Origin: Petrolisthes cinctipes
Lineage: Eukaryota; Arthropoda; Malacostraca; Decapoda; Porcellanidae
Assembly: GCA_033782935.1 (NCBI GenBank)
Contig: JAWQEG010001547.1
Coordinates: forward strand, 506,001 to 570,000
Direction of reading: 5' to 3'
DNA: 64,000 nucleotides
A program made the position numbers and the translations under genes. Below the pieces are notes generated by a model. The model saw only the letters and a program-made list of their open reading frames with translations. It had not been told where the DNA came from and made no database searches. Of the stretch, positions 28,400-41,050 are shown in pieces (within the stretch, counting starts at the first letter, position 1; each line of letters starts with the position of its first letter).

Positions 28400-30860
28400 A
28401 CGTGAACTACCTGCTGTGCCTGGCTACGCGTGACGTGACACACAGTGAGTGCAATACAGTGTGTGAGGACCGGTCAGTGGATGGAGGCCCGGAATATTTA
28501 GTTATTTACACGTAAACTGCCTGCTGTGCCTGGCTACACGTGACGTGCCACATAGTGAGTGCAGTACAGTGTGTGAGGACAGGTCAGTAGATGGCGGCCT
28601 GGAATATATAGTTATTTACAAGTGAACTGCCTGCCGTGCCTGGCTACACGTGACGTGCCACACAGTGAGTGCACTACAGTGTGTGAGGACCGGTCAGTTG
28701 AAGGCGGCCCGGAATATTTAGTTATTTACATGTGAACTGCTTGCCGTGCCTGGCTACACGTGAAGCGCCACACAGTGAGTGCAGTACAGTGTGTGAGGAC
28801 CGGTCAGTGGATGGCGGCCTGGAATATTTAGTTATTTACACGAACTGGCTTCCGTGCCTGGGCCTGGAATATTTAGTTATTTACACGTAAACTGCCTGCT
28901 GTGCCTGGCTACACGTGACATGCCACACAGTGAGTGCAGTACAGTGTGTGAGGACTGGTCAGTGGATGGCGGCCTGGAATATTTAGTTATTTACACGTGA
29001 ACTGCCTGCCGTGCCTGGCTACACGTGACATGCCACACAGTGAGTGCAGTACAGTGTGTAAGGAACGGTCAGTGAATGGCGGCCTGGAATATTTAGTTAT
29101 TTACATTTGAACTGCTGCCGAGCCTGGCTACACGTGACGTGACACACAGTGAGTGCAGTACAGTGTGTGAGGAATGGTCAGTGGATGGCGCCCTGGAATA
29201 TTTAGTTATTTACACGCGAACTGCCTGCCGTGCCTGGCTACATGTGACGTGCCACACAGTGAGTGCAGTACAGTGTGTGAGGACCGGTCAGTGGATGGCG
29301 GCCTGGAATATTTAGTTATTTACACGTGAACTGGCTGCCATGCCTGGGCCTGGAATATTTAGTTATTTACACGTGAACTGCCTGCCGTGCCTCGCTACAC
29401 GTGACGTGTCACACAGTAAGTGCAGTACAGTGTGTGAGGACCGGTCAGTGGATGGCGGCCTGGAATATTTAGTTATTTACACGTGAACTGCCTGCTGTGC
29501 CTGGCTACACGTGACATGCCACACAGTGAGTGCAGTACAGTGTGTGAGGACTGGTCAGTGGATGGCGGCCTGGAATATTTAGTTATTTACACGTGAACTG
29601 CCTGCCGTGCCTGGCTACACGTGACATGCCACACAGTGAGTGCGGTACAGTGTGTGAGGACTGGTCAGTGGATGGCAGCCTGGAATATTTAGTTATTTAC
29701 GCGTGAACTGCCTGCCTTGGCTGGCTACACGTGACATACCACACAGTGAGTGCAGTACAGTGTGTGAGGACCGATCAGTGGATGGCGGCCTGGAATATTT
29801 AGTTATTTAGACGTAAACTGGCTGCGGTGCCTGGGCATGAAATATTTAGTTATTTACACGTGAACTGCCTGCCGTGCCTGACTACACGTGACGTGCCACA
29901 CAGTGAGTGCAGTACAGTGTGTGAGGACCGGTCAGTGAATGGCGGCCTGGAATATTTAGTTTTTTACATGTGAACTGCCTGCCGAGCCTGGCTACACGTG
30001 ACATGATATACAGTGAGTGCAGTACAGTGTATGAGGAACGGTCAGTGGATGGCGCCCTGGAATATTTAGTTATTTACACTTGAACTGCCTGCCGTGCCCG
30101 GCTACACGTGACGTGCCACACAGTGAGTGCACTACAGTGTGTGAGGACCGGTCAGTGGATGGCGGCCTGGAATATTTAGTTATTTACACGTGAACTGGCT
30201 GCCGTGCCTGGGCCTGGAATATTTAGTTATTTACACGTGAACTACCTGCTGTGCCTGGCTACACGTGACGTGCCACACAGTGAGTGCAGTACAGTGTGTG
30301 AGGACCGATCGGTGGATGGCGGTCTGGAATATTTAGTTATTTACACGTGAACTGCCTGCCGTGCCTGGCTACGCGTGACGTGACACACAGTGAGTGCAAT
30401 ACAGTGTGTGAGGACCGGTCAGTGGATGGAGGCCCGGAATATTTAGTTATTTACACGTAAACTGCCTGCTGTGCCTGGCTACACGTGACGTGCCACATAG
30501 TGAGTGCAGTACAGTGTGTGAGGACAGGTCAGTAGATGGCGGCCTGGAATATATAGTTATTTACAAGTGAACTGCCTGCCGTGCCTGGCTACACGTGACG
30601 TGCCACACAGAGTGCACTACAGTGTGTGAGGACCGGTCAGTTGATGGCGGCCCGGAATATTTAGTTATTTACATGTGAACTGCTTGCCGTGCCTGGCTAC
30701 ACGTGAAGCGCCACACAGTGAGTGCAGTACAGTGTGTGAGGACCGGTCAGTGGATGGCGGCCTGGAATATTTAGTTATTTACACGAACTGGCTTCCGTGC
30801 CTGGGCCTGGAATATTTAGTTATTTACACGTAAACTGCCTGCTGTGCCTGGCTACACGTG
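28400..30860. repeat. Local satellite duplication, period 1945 bp
   Basis: The unusual sequence TACGCGTGACGTGACACACAG occurs at about 28425 and 30370, 1945 bp apart. The rare deletion variant TTTACACGAACTGGCTTCCG occurs near 28837 and 30780, 1943 bp apart. The 2 bp loss is accounted for by CACACAGAGTGCAC at about 30603 replacing CACACAGTGAGTGCAC. This looks like a recent tandem duplication of about 18-20 monomers. Confidence 0.8.
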
Positions 30861-31573
30861 ACGTGCCACATAGTGAGTGCAGTACAGTGTGTGAGGACCG
30901 GTCAGTAGATGGCGGCCTGGAATATATAGTTATTTACAAGTGAACTGCCTGCCGTGCCTGGCTACACGTGACATGCCACACAGTGAGTGCAGTACAGTGT
31001 GTGAGGACTGGTCAGTGGATGGCGGCCTGGAATATTTAGTTATTTACATGTGAACTGCCTGCCGTGCCTGGCTACACGTGACATGCCACACAGTGAGTGC
31101 GGTACAGTGTGTGAGGACTGGTCAGTGGATGGCAGCCTGGAATATTTAGTTGTTTACGCGTGAACTGCTTGCCTTGGCTGGCTACATGTGACATGCCACA
31201 CAGTGAGTGCAGTACAGTGTGTGAGGACCGATCAGTGGATGGCGGTCTGGAATATTTAGTTATTTAGACGTAAACAGGCTGCAGTGCCTGGGCATGAAAT
31301 ATTTAGTTATTTACACGTGAACTGCCTGCCTTGCCTGGCTACACATGACGTGCCACACAGTGAGTGCAGTACAGTGTGTGAGGACCGGTTAGTGAATGGT
31401 GGCCTGGAATATTTAGTTATTTACACGTGAACTGGCTGCCGTGCCTGGGCTTGGAATATTTAGTTATTTACATGTGAACTGCCTGCCGTGCCTGGCTACA
31501 CGTGACGTGCTACACAGTGAGTGCAGTTTCGTGTGTGAGGATCGGTCAGCGAATGGCGGCCTGGAATATTTAG

Positions 31574-34500
31574 TTATTTACACATGAACTGCCTGCCTTG
31601 CCTGGCTACACGTGAATTGCCTGCGTTGCCTTGCTACACGTGACGTGCCACACAGTGAGTGCACTACAGTGTGTGAGGACCGGTCAGTGGATGGCGGCCT
31701 GGAATATTTAGTTATTTACACGTGAACTGCCTGCTGTGCATGGCTACACGTGACGTGCCACACAGTAAGTGCAGTACAGTGTGTGAGGACCGGTCAATGG
31801 ATGGCGCCCTGGAATATTTATTATTTACACGTGAACTGCCTGCCGAGCCTGGCGACACGTGACGTGCCACAAAGTGAGTGCAGTACAGTGTGTGAGGACC
31901 GGTCAGTGGATGGCGGCCTGGAATATTTAGTTATTTACACGTGAACTGCCTGCCGTGCCTGGCTACACGTGACGTGCCACACAGTGAGTGCAGTTTCGTG
32001 TGTGAGGACAGGTCAGCGAATGGCGGCCTGGAATATTTAGTTATTTACACATGAACTGCCTGCCTTGCCTGGCTACACGTAAATTGCCTGCCTTGCCTGG
32101 CTACACGTGACATGCCACACAGTGAGTGCACTACAGTGTGTGAGGACCGGTCAGTGGATGGCGGCCTGGAATATTTAGTTATTTACACGTTAACTGCCTG
32201 CCGTTCCAGACTACACGTGACGTGACACACAGTGAGTGCACTACAGTGTGTGAGGACTGGTCAGTGGATGGCGCCCCAGAATATTTAGTTATTTACACAT
32301 AAACTGCCTGCCGTGCCTGGCTATTTGTGACGAGCCACATAGTGAGTGCAGTACAGTGTGTGATTACCGATCAGTGAATGGCGGCCTGGAATATTTAGTT
32401 ATTTACACGTTAACTGCCTGCCGTTCCAGGCTACACGTGACGTGACACACAGTGAGTGCAGTACAGTGTGTGAGGACCGGTCAGTGAATGGCGGCCAGGA
32501 ATATTTAGTTTTTTACATGTGAACTGCCTGCCGAGCCTGGCTACACGTGACATGACATACAGTGAGTGCAGTACAGAGTATGAGGAACGGTCAGTGGATG
32601 GCGGCCTGGAATATTTAGATATTTACACGTAAACTGCCTGCCGTGCCTGGCTACACGTGACGTGCCACACAGTGAGTGCACTACAGTGTGTGAGGACTGG
32701 TCAGTGGATGGCGGCCCAGAATATTTAGTTATTTACACATAAACTGCCTGCCGTGCCTGGCTATTTGTGACGAGCCACATAGTGAGTGCAGTACAGTGTG
32801 TGATGACCGATCAGTGGATGGCAGCCTGGAATATTTAGTTATTTACACGTGAACTGCCTGCCGTGCCTGACTACACGTGACGTGCCACACAGTGAGTGCA
32901 GTACAGTGTGTGAGGACCGGTCAGTGAATGGCGGCCTGGAATATTTAGTTTTTTACATGTGAACTGCCTGCCGAGCCTGGCTACACGTGACATGACATAC
33001 AGTGAGTGCGGTACAGTGTATGAGGAACGGTCAGTGGATGGCGCCCTGAAATATTTAGTTATTTACACGTGAACTGGCTGCCGTGCCTGGGCCTGAAATA
33101 TTTAGTTATTTACACGTGAACTGCCTGCTGTGCCTGGCTACACGTGACGTGCCAAACAGTGAGTGCAGTACAGTGTGTGAGGACCGGTCAGTGGATGGAG
33201 GCCCGGAATATTTAGTTATTTACAGGTAAACTGCCTGCTGTGCCTGCCTACACGTGACGTGCCACATAGTGAGTGCAGTACAGTGTGTGAGGACAGGTCA
33301 GTAGATGGCGGCCTGGAATATATAGTTATTTACAAGTGAACTGCCTGCCGTGCCTGGCTACACGTGACGTGCCACACAGTGAGTGCAGTACAGTGTGTGA
33401 TTACCGATCAGTGAATGGCGGCCTGGAATATTTAGTTATTTACACGTTAACTGCCTGCCGTTCCAGGCTACACGTGACGTGACACACAGTGAGTGCAGTA
33501 CAGTGTGTGAGGACCGGTCAGTGAATGGCGGCCAGGAATATTTAGTTTTTTACATGTGAACTGCCTGCCGAGCCTGGCTACACGTGACATGACATACAGT
33601 GAGTGCAGTACAGAGTATGAGGAACGGTCAGTGGATGGCGGCCTGGAATATTTAGTTATTTACACGTAAACTGCCTGCCGTGCCTGGCTACACGTGACGT
33701 GCCACACAGTGAGTGCACTACAGTGTGTGAGGACTGGTCAGTGGATGGCGGCCCAGAATATTTAGTTATTTACACATAAACTGCCTGCCGTGCCTGGCTA
33801 TTTGTGACGAGCCACATAGTGAGTGCAGTACAGTGTGTGATGACCGATCAGTGGATGGCAGCCTGGAATATTTAGTTATTTACACGTGAACTGCCTGCCG
33901 TGCCTGACTACACGTGACGTGCCACACAGTGAGTGCAGTACAGTGTGTGAGGACCGGTCAGTGAATGGCGGCCTGGAATATTTAGTTTTTTACATGTGAA
34001 CTGCCTGCCGAGCCTGGCTACACGTGACATGACATACAGTGAGTGCGGTACAGTGTATGAGGAACGGTCAGTGGATGGCGCCCTGAAATATTTAGTTATT
34101 TACACGTGAACTGGCTGCCGTGCCTGGGCCTGAAATATTTAGTTATTTACACGTGAACTGCCTGCTGTGCCTGGCTACACGTGACGTGCCAAACAGTGAG
34201 TGCAGTACAGTGTGTGAGGACCGGTCAGTGGATGGAGGCCCGGAATATTTAGTTATTTACAGGTAAACTGCCTGCTGTGCCTGCCTACACGTGACGTGCC
34301 ACATAGTGAGTGCAGTACAGTGTGTGAGGACAGGTCAGTAGATGGCGGCCTGGAATATATAGTTATTTACAAGTGAACTGCCTGCCGTGCCTGGCTACAC
34401 GTGACGTGCCACACAGTGAGTGCACTACAGTGTGTGAGGACCGGTCAGTTGATGGCGGCCCGGAATATTTAGTTATTTACATGTGAACTGCCTGCTGTGC

Positions 34501-37500
34501 CTGGCTACACGTGACGCGCCACACAGTTAGTGCAGTACAGTGTGTGAGGACCGGTCAGTGGATGGCGGCCTGGAATATTTAGTTATTTACACGTGAACTG
34601 GCTGCCGTGCCTGGGCCTGGAATATTTAGTTATTTACACGTAAACTGCCTGCTGTGCCTGGCTACACGTGACGTGCCACATAGTGAGTGCAGTACAGTGT
34701 GTGAGGACCGGTCAGTAGATGGCGGCCTGGAATATATAGTTATTTACAAGTGAACTGCCTGCCGTGCCTGGCTACACGTGACATGCCACACAGTGAGTGC
34801 AGTACAGTGTGTGATGACCAATCAGTGGATGGCGGCCTGGAATATTTAGTTATTTACACGTGAACTGCCTGCAGTGCCTGGCTACACGTGACGTGCCACA
34901 CAGTGAGTGCAGTACAGTATGTGAGGACCGGTCAGTGAATGGCGGCCTGGATTATTTAGTTATTTACATGTGAACTGCCTGCCGAGCCTGGCTACACGTG
35001 ACGTGACACACTGTGAGTGCAGTACAGTGTGTGAGGAACGATAAGTGAATGGCGGCCTGGAATATTTATCATTTACACGTAAACTGCCTTCCATGCCTGG
35101 CTACACGTGACGTGCCACACAGTGAGTGCAGGACAGTGTGTGAGGACCGGTCAGTATATGGCGGCCCGGAATATTTAGTTATTTACACATGAACTGCCTG
35201 CCTTGCCTGGCTACACGTGAATTGCCTGCCTTGCCTGGCTACAAGTGACATGCCACACAGTGAGTGCACTACAGTGTGTGAGGACCGGTCAGTGGATGGC
35301 GGCCTGGAATATTTAGTTATTTACACGTGAACTGCCTGCCGTTCCAGGCTACACGTGACGTGACACACAGTGAGTGCACTACAGTGTGTGAGGACTGGTC
35401 AGTGGATGGCGGCCCAGAATATTTAGTTATTTACACATAAACTGCCTGCTGTGCCTGGCTACACGTGACGAGCCACATAGTGAGTGCAGTACAGTGTGTG
35501 ATGACCGATCAGTGGATGGCGGCCTGGAATATTTAGTTATTTACACGTGAACTGCCTGCTGTGCCTGACTACACGTGACGTGCCACACAGTGAGTGCAGT
35601 ACAGTGTGTGAGGACCGGTCAGTGAATGGCGGCCTGGAATATTTAGTTTTTTACACGTGAACTGGCTGCCGTGCCAGGGCCTGGAATATTTAGTTATTTA
35701 CATGTGAAATGCCTGCCGTGCCTGTGCCTGGAATATTTAGTTATTTACACGTGAACTGCCTGCCGTGCCTGGGCCTGGAATATTTAGTTATTTACACGTG
35801 AACTGCCTGCCGTGCCTTGCTACACGTGACGTGCCACACAGTGAGTGCAGTACAGTGTGTGAGGACTGATCGGTGGATGGCGGCCCGGAATATTTAGTTA
35901 TTTACACGTAAACTGCCTGCTGTGCCTGGCTACACGTGACGTGCCACATAGTGAGTGCAGTACAGTGTGTGAGGACCGGTCAGTGGAAGGCGGCCCGGAA
36001 TATTTAGTTATTTACACGTGAACTGCCTGCCGTGCCTGGCTACACGTGACGTGCCACACAGTGAGTGCAGTACAGTGTGTGAGGACCGGTCAGTATATGG
36101 CGGCCTGGAATATTTAGTTATTTACACATGAACTGTCTGCCTTGCCTGGCTACACATGACGTGACACACAGTGAGTGCACTACAGTGTGTGAGGACTGGT
36201 CAGTGGATGGCGGCCCAGAATATTTAGTTATTTACACATAAACTGCCTGCTGTGCCTGGCTACACGTAACGAGCCACATAGTGAGTGCAGTACAGTGTGT
36301 GATGACCGATCAGTGGATGGCGGCCTGGAATATTTAGTTATTTACACGTGAACTGCCTGCCGTGCCTGACTACACGTGACGTGCCACACAGTGAGTGCAG
36401 TACAGTGTGTGAGGACCTGTCAGTGAATGGCGGCCTGGAATATTTAGTTTTTTACATGTTAACTGCCTGCCGAGCCTGGCTACACGTGACATGACACACA
36501 GTGAGTGCAGTACAGTGTGTGAGGAACGGTCAGTGGATGGCGCCCTGGAATATTTAGTTATTTACACGTGAACTGCCTGCCGTGCCTGGCTACACGTGAC
36601 GTGCCACACAGTGAGTGCAGTACAGTGTGTGAGGACCGGTCAGTGGATAGCGGCCTGTAATATTTAGTTATTTACACGTGAACTGGCTGCCGTGCCTGGG
36701 CCTGGAATATTTAGTTATTTACACGTGAAATGCCTGCCGTGCCTGGGCCTGGAATATTTAGTTATTTACACGTGAACTGCCTGCTGTGCCTGGCTACACG
36801 TGACGTGCCACACAGTGAGTGCACTACAGTGTGTGAGGACTGGTCAGTGGATGGCGGCCCAGAATATTTAGTTATTTACACATAAACTGCCTGCCGTGCC
36901 TGGCTATTTGTGACGAGCCACATAGTGAGTGCAGTACAGTGTGTGATGACCGATCAGTGGATGGCGGCCTGGAATATTTAGTTATTTACACGTGAACTGA
37001 CTGCCGTGCCTGACTACACGTGACGTGCCACACAGTGAGTGCAGTACAGTGTGTGAGGAACGGTCAGTGGATGGCGACCTGGAATAATTAGTTATTTACA
37101 CGTAAACTGCCTGCCGTGCCTGGCTACACGTGACGTGCCACACAGTGAGTGCACTACAGTGTGTGAGGACTGGTCAGTGGATGGCGGCCCAGAATATTTA
37201 GTTATTTACACATAAACTGCCTGCCGTGCCTGGCTATTTGTGACGAGCCACATAGTGAGTGCAGTACAGTGTGTGATGACCGATCAGTGGATGGCGGCCT
37301 GGAATATTTAGTTATTTACACGTGAACTGCCTGCCGTGCCTGACTACACGTGACGTGCCACACAGTGAGTGCAGTACAGTGTGTGCGGACCGGTCAGTGA
37401 ATGGCAGCCTGGAATGTTTAGTTTTTTACATGTGAACTGCCTGCCGAGCCTGGCTACACGTGACATGACATACAGTGAGTGCGGTACAGTGTATGAGGAA

Positions 37501-40500
37501 CGGTCAGTGGATGGCGCCCTGAAATATTTAGTTATTTACACGTGAACTGGCTGCCGTGCCTGGGCCTGAAATATTTAGTTATTTACACGTGAACTGCCTG
37601 CTGTGCCTGGCTACACGTGACGTGCCAAACAGTGAGTGCAGTACAGTGTGTGAGGACCGGTCAGTGGATGGAGGCCCGGAATATTTAGTTATTTACAGGT
37701 AAACTGCCTGCTGTGCCTGGCTACACGTGACGTGCCACATAGTGAGTGCAGTACAGTGTGTGAGGACAGGTCAGTAGATGGCGGCCTGGAATATATAGTT
37801 ATTTACAAGTGAGCTGCCTGCCGTGCCTGGCTACACGTGACGTGCCACACAGTGAGTGCACTACAGTGTGTGAGGACCGGTCAGTTGATGGCGGCCCGGA
37901 ATATTTAGTTATTTACATGTGAACTGCCTGCTGTGCCTGGCTACACGTGACGCGCCACACAGTGAGTGCAGTACAGTGTGTGAGGACCGGTCAGTGGATG
38001 GCGGCCTGGAATATTTAGTTATTTACACGTGAACTGGCTGCCGTGCCTGGGCCTGGAATATTTAGTTATTTACACGTAAACTGCCTGCTGTGCCTGGCTA
38101 CACGTGACGTGCCACATAGTGAGTGCAGTTCAGTGTGTGAGGACCGGTCAGTAGATGGCGGCCTGGAATATATAGTTATTTACAAGTGAACTGCCTGCCG
38201 TGCCTGGCTACACGTGACATGCCACACAGTGAGTGCAGTACAGTGTGTGATGACCAATCAGTGGATGGCGGCCTGGAATATTTAGTTATTTACACGTGAA
38301 CTGCCTGCCGTGCCTGGCTACACGTGACGTGCCACACAGTGAGTGCAGTACAGTATGTGAGGACCGGTCAGTGAATGGCGGCCTGGATTATTTAGTTATT
38401 TACATGTGAACTGCCTGCCGAGCCTGGCTACACGTGACGAGACACACTGTGAGTGCAGTACAGTGTGTGAGGAACGATAAGTGGATGGCGGCCTGGAATA
38501 TTTATCATTTACACGTGAACTGCCTTCCATGCCTGGCTACACGTGACGTGCCACACAGTGAGTGCAGGACAGTGTGTGAGGACCGGTCAGTGGATGGCGG
38601 CCCGGAATATTTAGTTATTTACACATGAACTGCCTGCCTTGCCTGGCTACACGTGAATTGCCTGCCTTGCCTGGCTACAAGTGACATGCCACACAGTGAG
38701 TGCACTACAGTGTGTGAGGACCGTTAAGTGGATGGCGGCCTGGAATATTTAGTTATTTACACGTGAACTGCCTGCCGTTCCAGGCTACACGTGACGTGAC
38801 ACACAGTGAGTGCACTACAGTGTGTGAGGACTGGTCAGTGGATGGCGGCCCAGAATATTTAGTTATTTACACATAAACTGCCTGCTGTGCCTGGCTACAC
38901 GTGACGAGCCACATAGTGAGTGCAGTACAGTTTGTGATGACCGATCAGTGGATGGCGGCCTGGAATATTTAGTTATTTACACGTGAACTGCCTGCCGTGC
39001 CTGACTACACGTAACGTGCCACACAGTGAGTGCAGTACAGTGTGTGAGGACCGGTCAGTGAATGGCGGCCTGGAATATTTAGTTTTTTACACGTGAACTG
39101 GCTGCCGTGCCAGGGCCTGGAATATTTAGTTATTTACATGTGAAATGCCTGCCGTGCCTGGGCCTGGAATATTTAGTTATTTACACGTGAACTGCCTGCC
39201 GTGCCTGGGCCTGGAATATTTAGTTATTTACACGTGAAGTGCCTGCCGTGCCTTGCTACACGTGACGTGCCACACAGTGAGTGCAGTACAGTGTGTGAGG
39301 ACTGATCGGTGGATGGCGGCCCGGAATATTTAGTTATTTACACGTAAACTGCCTGCTGTGCCTGGCTACACGTGACGTGCCACATAGTGAGTGCAGTACA
39401 GTGTGTGAGGACCGGTCAGTGGAAGGCGGCCCGGAATATTTAGTTATTTACACGTGAACTGCCTGCCGTGCCTGGCTACACGTGACGTGCCACACAGTGA
39501 GTGCAGTACAGTGTGTGAGAACCGGTCAGTATATGGCGGCCTGGAATATTTAGTTATTTACACATGAACTGTCTGCCTTGCCTGGCTACACATGACGTGC
39601 CATGCAGTGAGTCCAGTACAGTGTGTGAGGACCGGTTAGTGAATGGTGGCCTGGAATATTTAGTTATTTACACGTGAACTGGCTGCCGCGCCTGGGCCTG
39701 GAATATTTAGTTATTTACACGTGAACTGCCTGCCGTGCCTGGGCCTGGAATATTTAGTTATTTACACGTGAACTGCCTGCTGTGCCTGGCTACACGTGAC
39801 GTGCCACACAGTGAGAGCAGTACAGTGTGTGAGGACCGATCGGTTGATGGCGCCCTGGAATATTTAGTTATTTACCCGTGAACTGCCTGCCGTGCCTGGC
39901 TACACGTGACGTGACACACAGTGAGTGCACTACAGTGTGTGAGGACCGGTCAGTTGATGGCGGCCCGGAATATTTAGTTATATACACATAAACTGCCTGC
40001 TGTGCCTGGCTACACGTGACGTGCCACATAGTGAGTGCAGTACAGTGTGTGAGGACAGGTCAGTAGATGGCGGCCTGGAATATATAGTTATTTACACGTA
40101 AACTGCCTGCCGTGCCTGGCTACACGTGACGTGCCACACAGTGAGTGCACTACTGTGTGTGAGGACCGGTCAGTGAACGGCGGCCTGGAATATTTAGTTA
40201 TTTACACGTGAACTGCCTGCTGTTCCTGGCTACACGTGACGCGCCACAGAGTGAGTGCAGTACAGTGTGTGAGGACCGGTCAGTGGATGGCGGCCTGGAA
40301 TATTTAGTTATTTACACATGAACTGGCTGCTGTGCCTGGGCCTGGAATATTTAGTTATTTACACGTGAACTGCCTGCCGTGCCTGGCTACACGTGACGTG
40401 ACACACAGTGAGTGCAGTACAGTGTGTGAGGACCAGTCAGTGAATGGCAGCCTGGAATATTTAGTTATTTACATGTGAACTGCCTGCCGAGCCTGGCTAC

Positions 40501-41050
40501 ACGTGACGTGCCACACAGTGAGTGCAGTACAGTGTGTGAGGACCGGTCAGTGAATGGCGGCCTGGAATATTTAGTTATTTACACGTGAACTGGCTGCCGA
40601 GCCTGGCTACACGTGACGTGACACACAGTGAGTGCAGTACAGTGTGTGAGGAACGGTCAGTGGATGGCGGCCTGGAATATTTAGTTATTTACACATGAAC
40701 TGCCTGCCGTGCCTGGCTACACGTGAATTGCCTGCCTTGCCTGGCTACACGTGACATGCCACACAGTGAGTGCACTACAGTGTGTGACGACCGATCAGTG
40801 GATGGCGGCCTGGAATATTTAGTTATTTACACGTGAACTGCCTGCCGTGCGTGACTACACGTGACGTGCCACACAGTGAGTGCAGTACAGTGTGTGAGGA
40901 CCGGTCAGTGAATGGCGGCCTGGAATATTTAGTTTTTTACATGTGAACTGCCTGCCGAGCCTGGCTACACGTGACATGTCATACAGTGAGTGCGGTACAG
41001 TGTATGAGGAACGGTCAGTGGTTGGCGCCCTGGAATATTTAGTTATTTAC
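31574..41050. repeat. Satellite higher-order blocks A3 and A4
   Basis: This stretch repeats the order of rare monomers seen in 1-8650. GACACACTGTGAG markers lie near 35003 and 38438, GCCAGGG markers near 35673 and 39109, and TACCCGTG near 39873. Offsets to the left-hand blocks are stable: about 32452 for the first pair and about 32405 for the second. A GTGCCAAACAG variant appears three times here (about 33151, 34189 and 37625), so the block start was duplicated once more locally. Confidence 0.75.

Noticed and set aside
31750..38628. Open frames at 31750-31944 and 38434-38628 with similar proteins
   Set aside because: They arise where one or two bases are missing in the TTTAGTTATTT segment, which removes the usual stop. 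No selection is visible.
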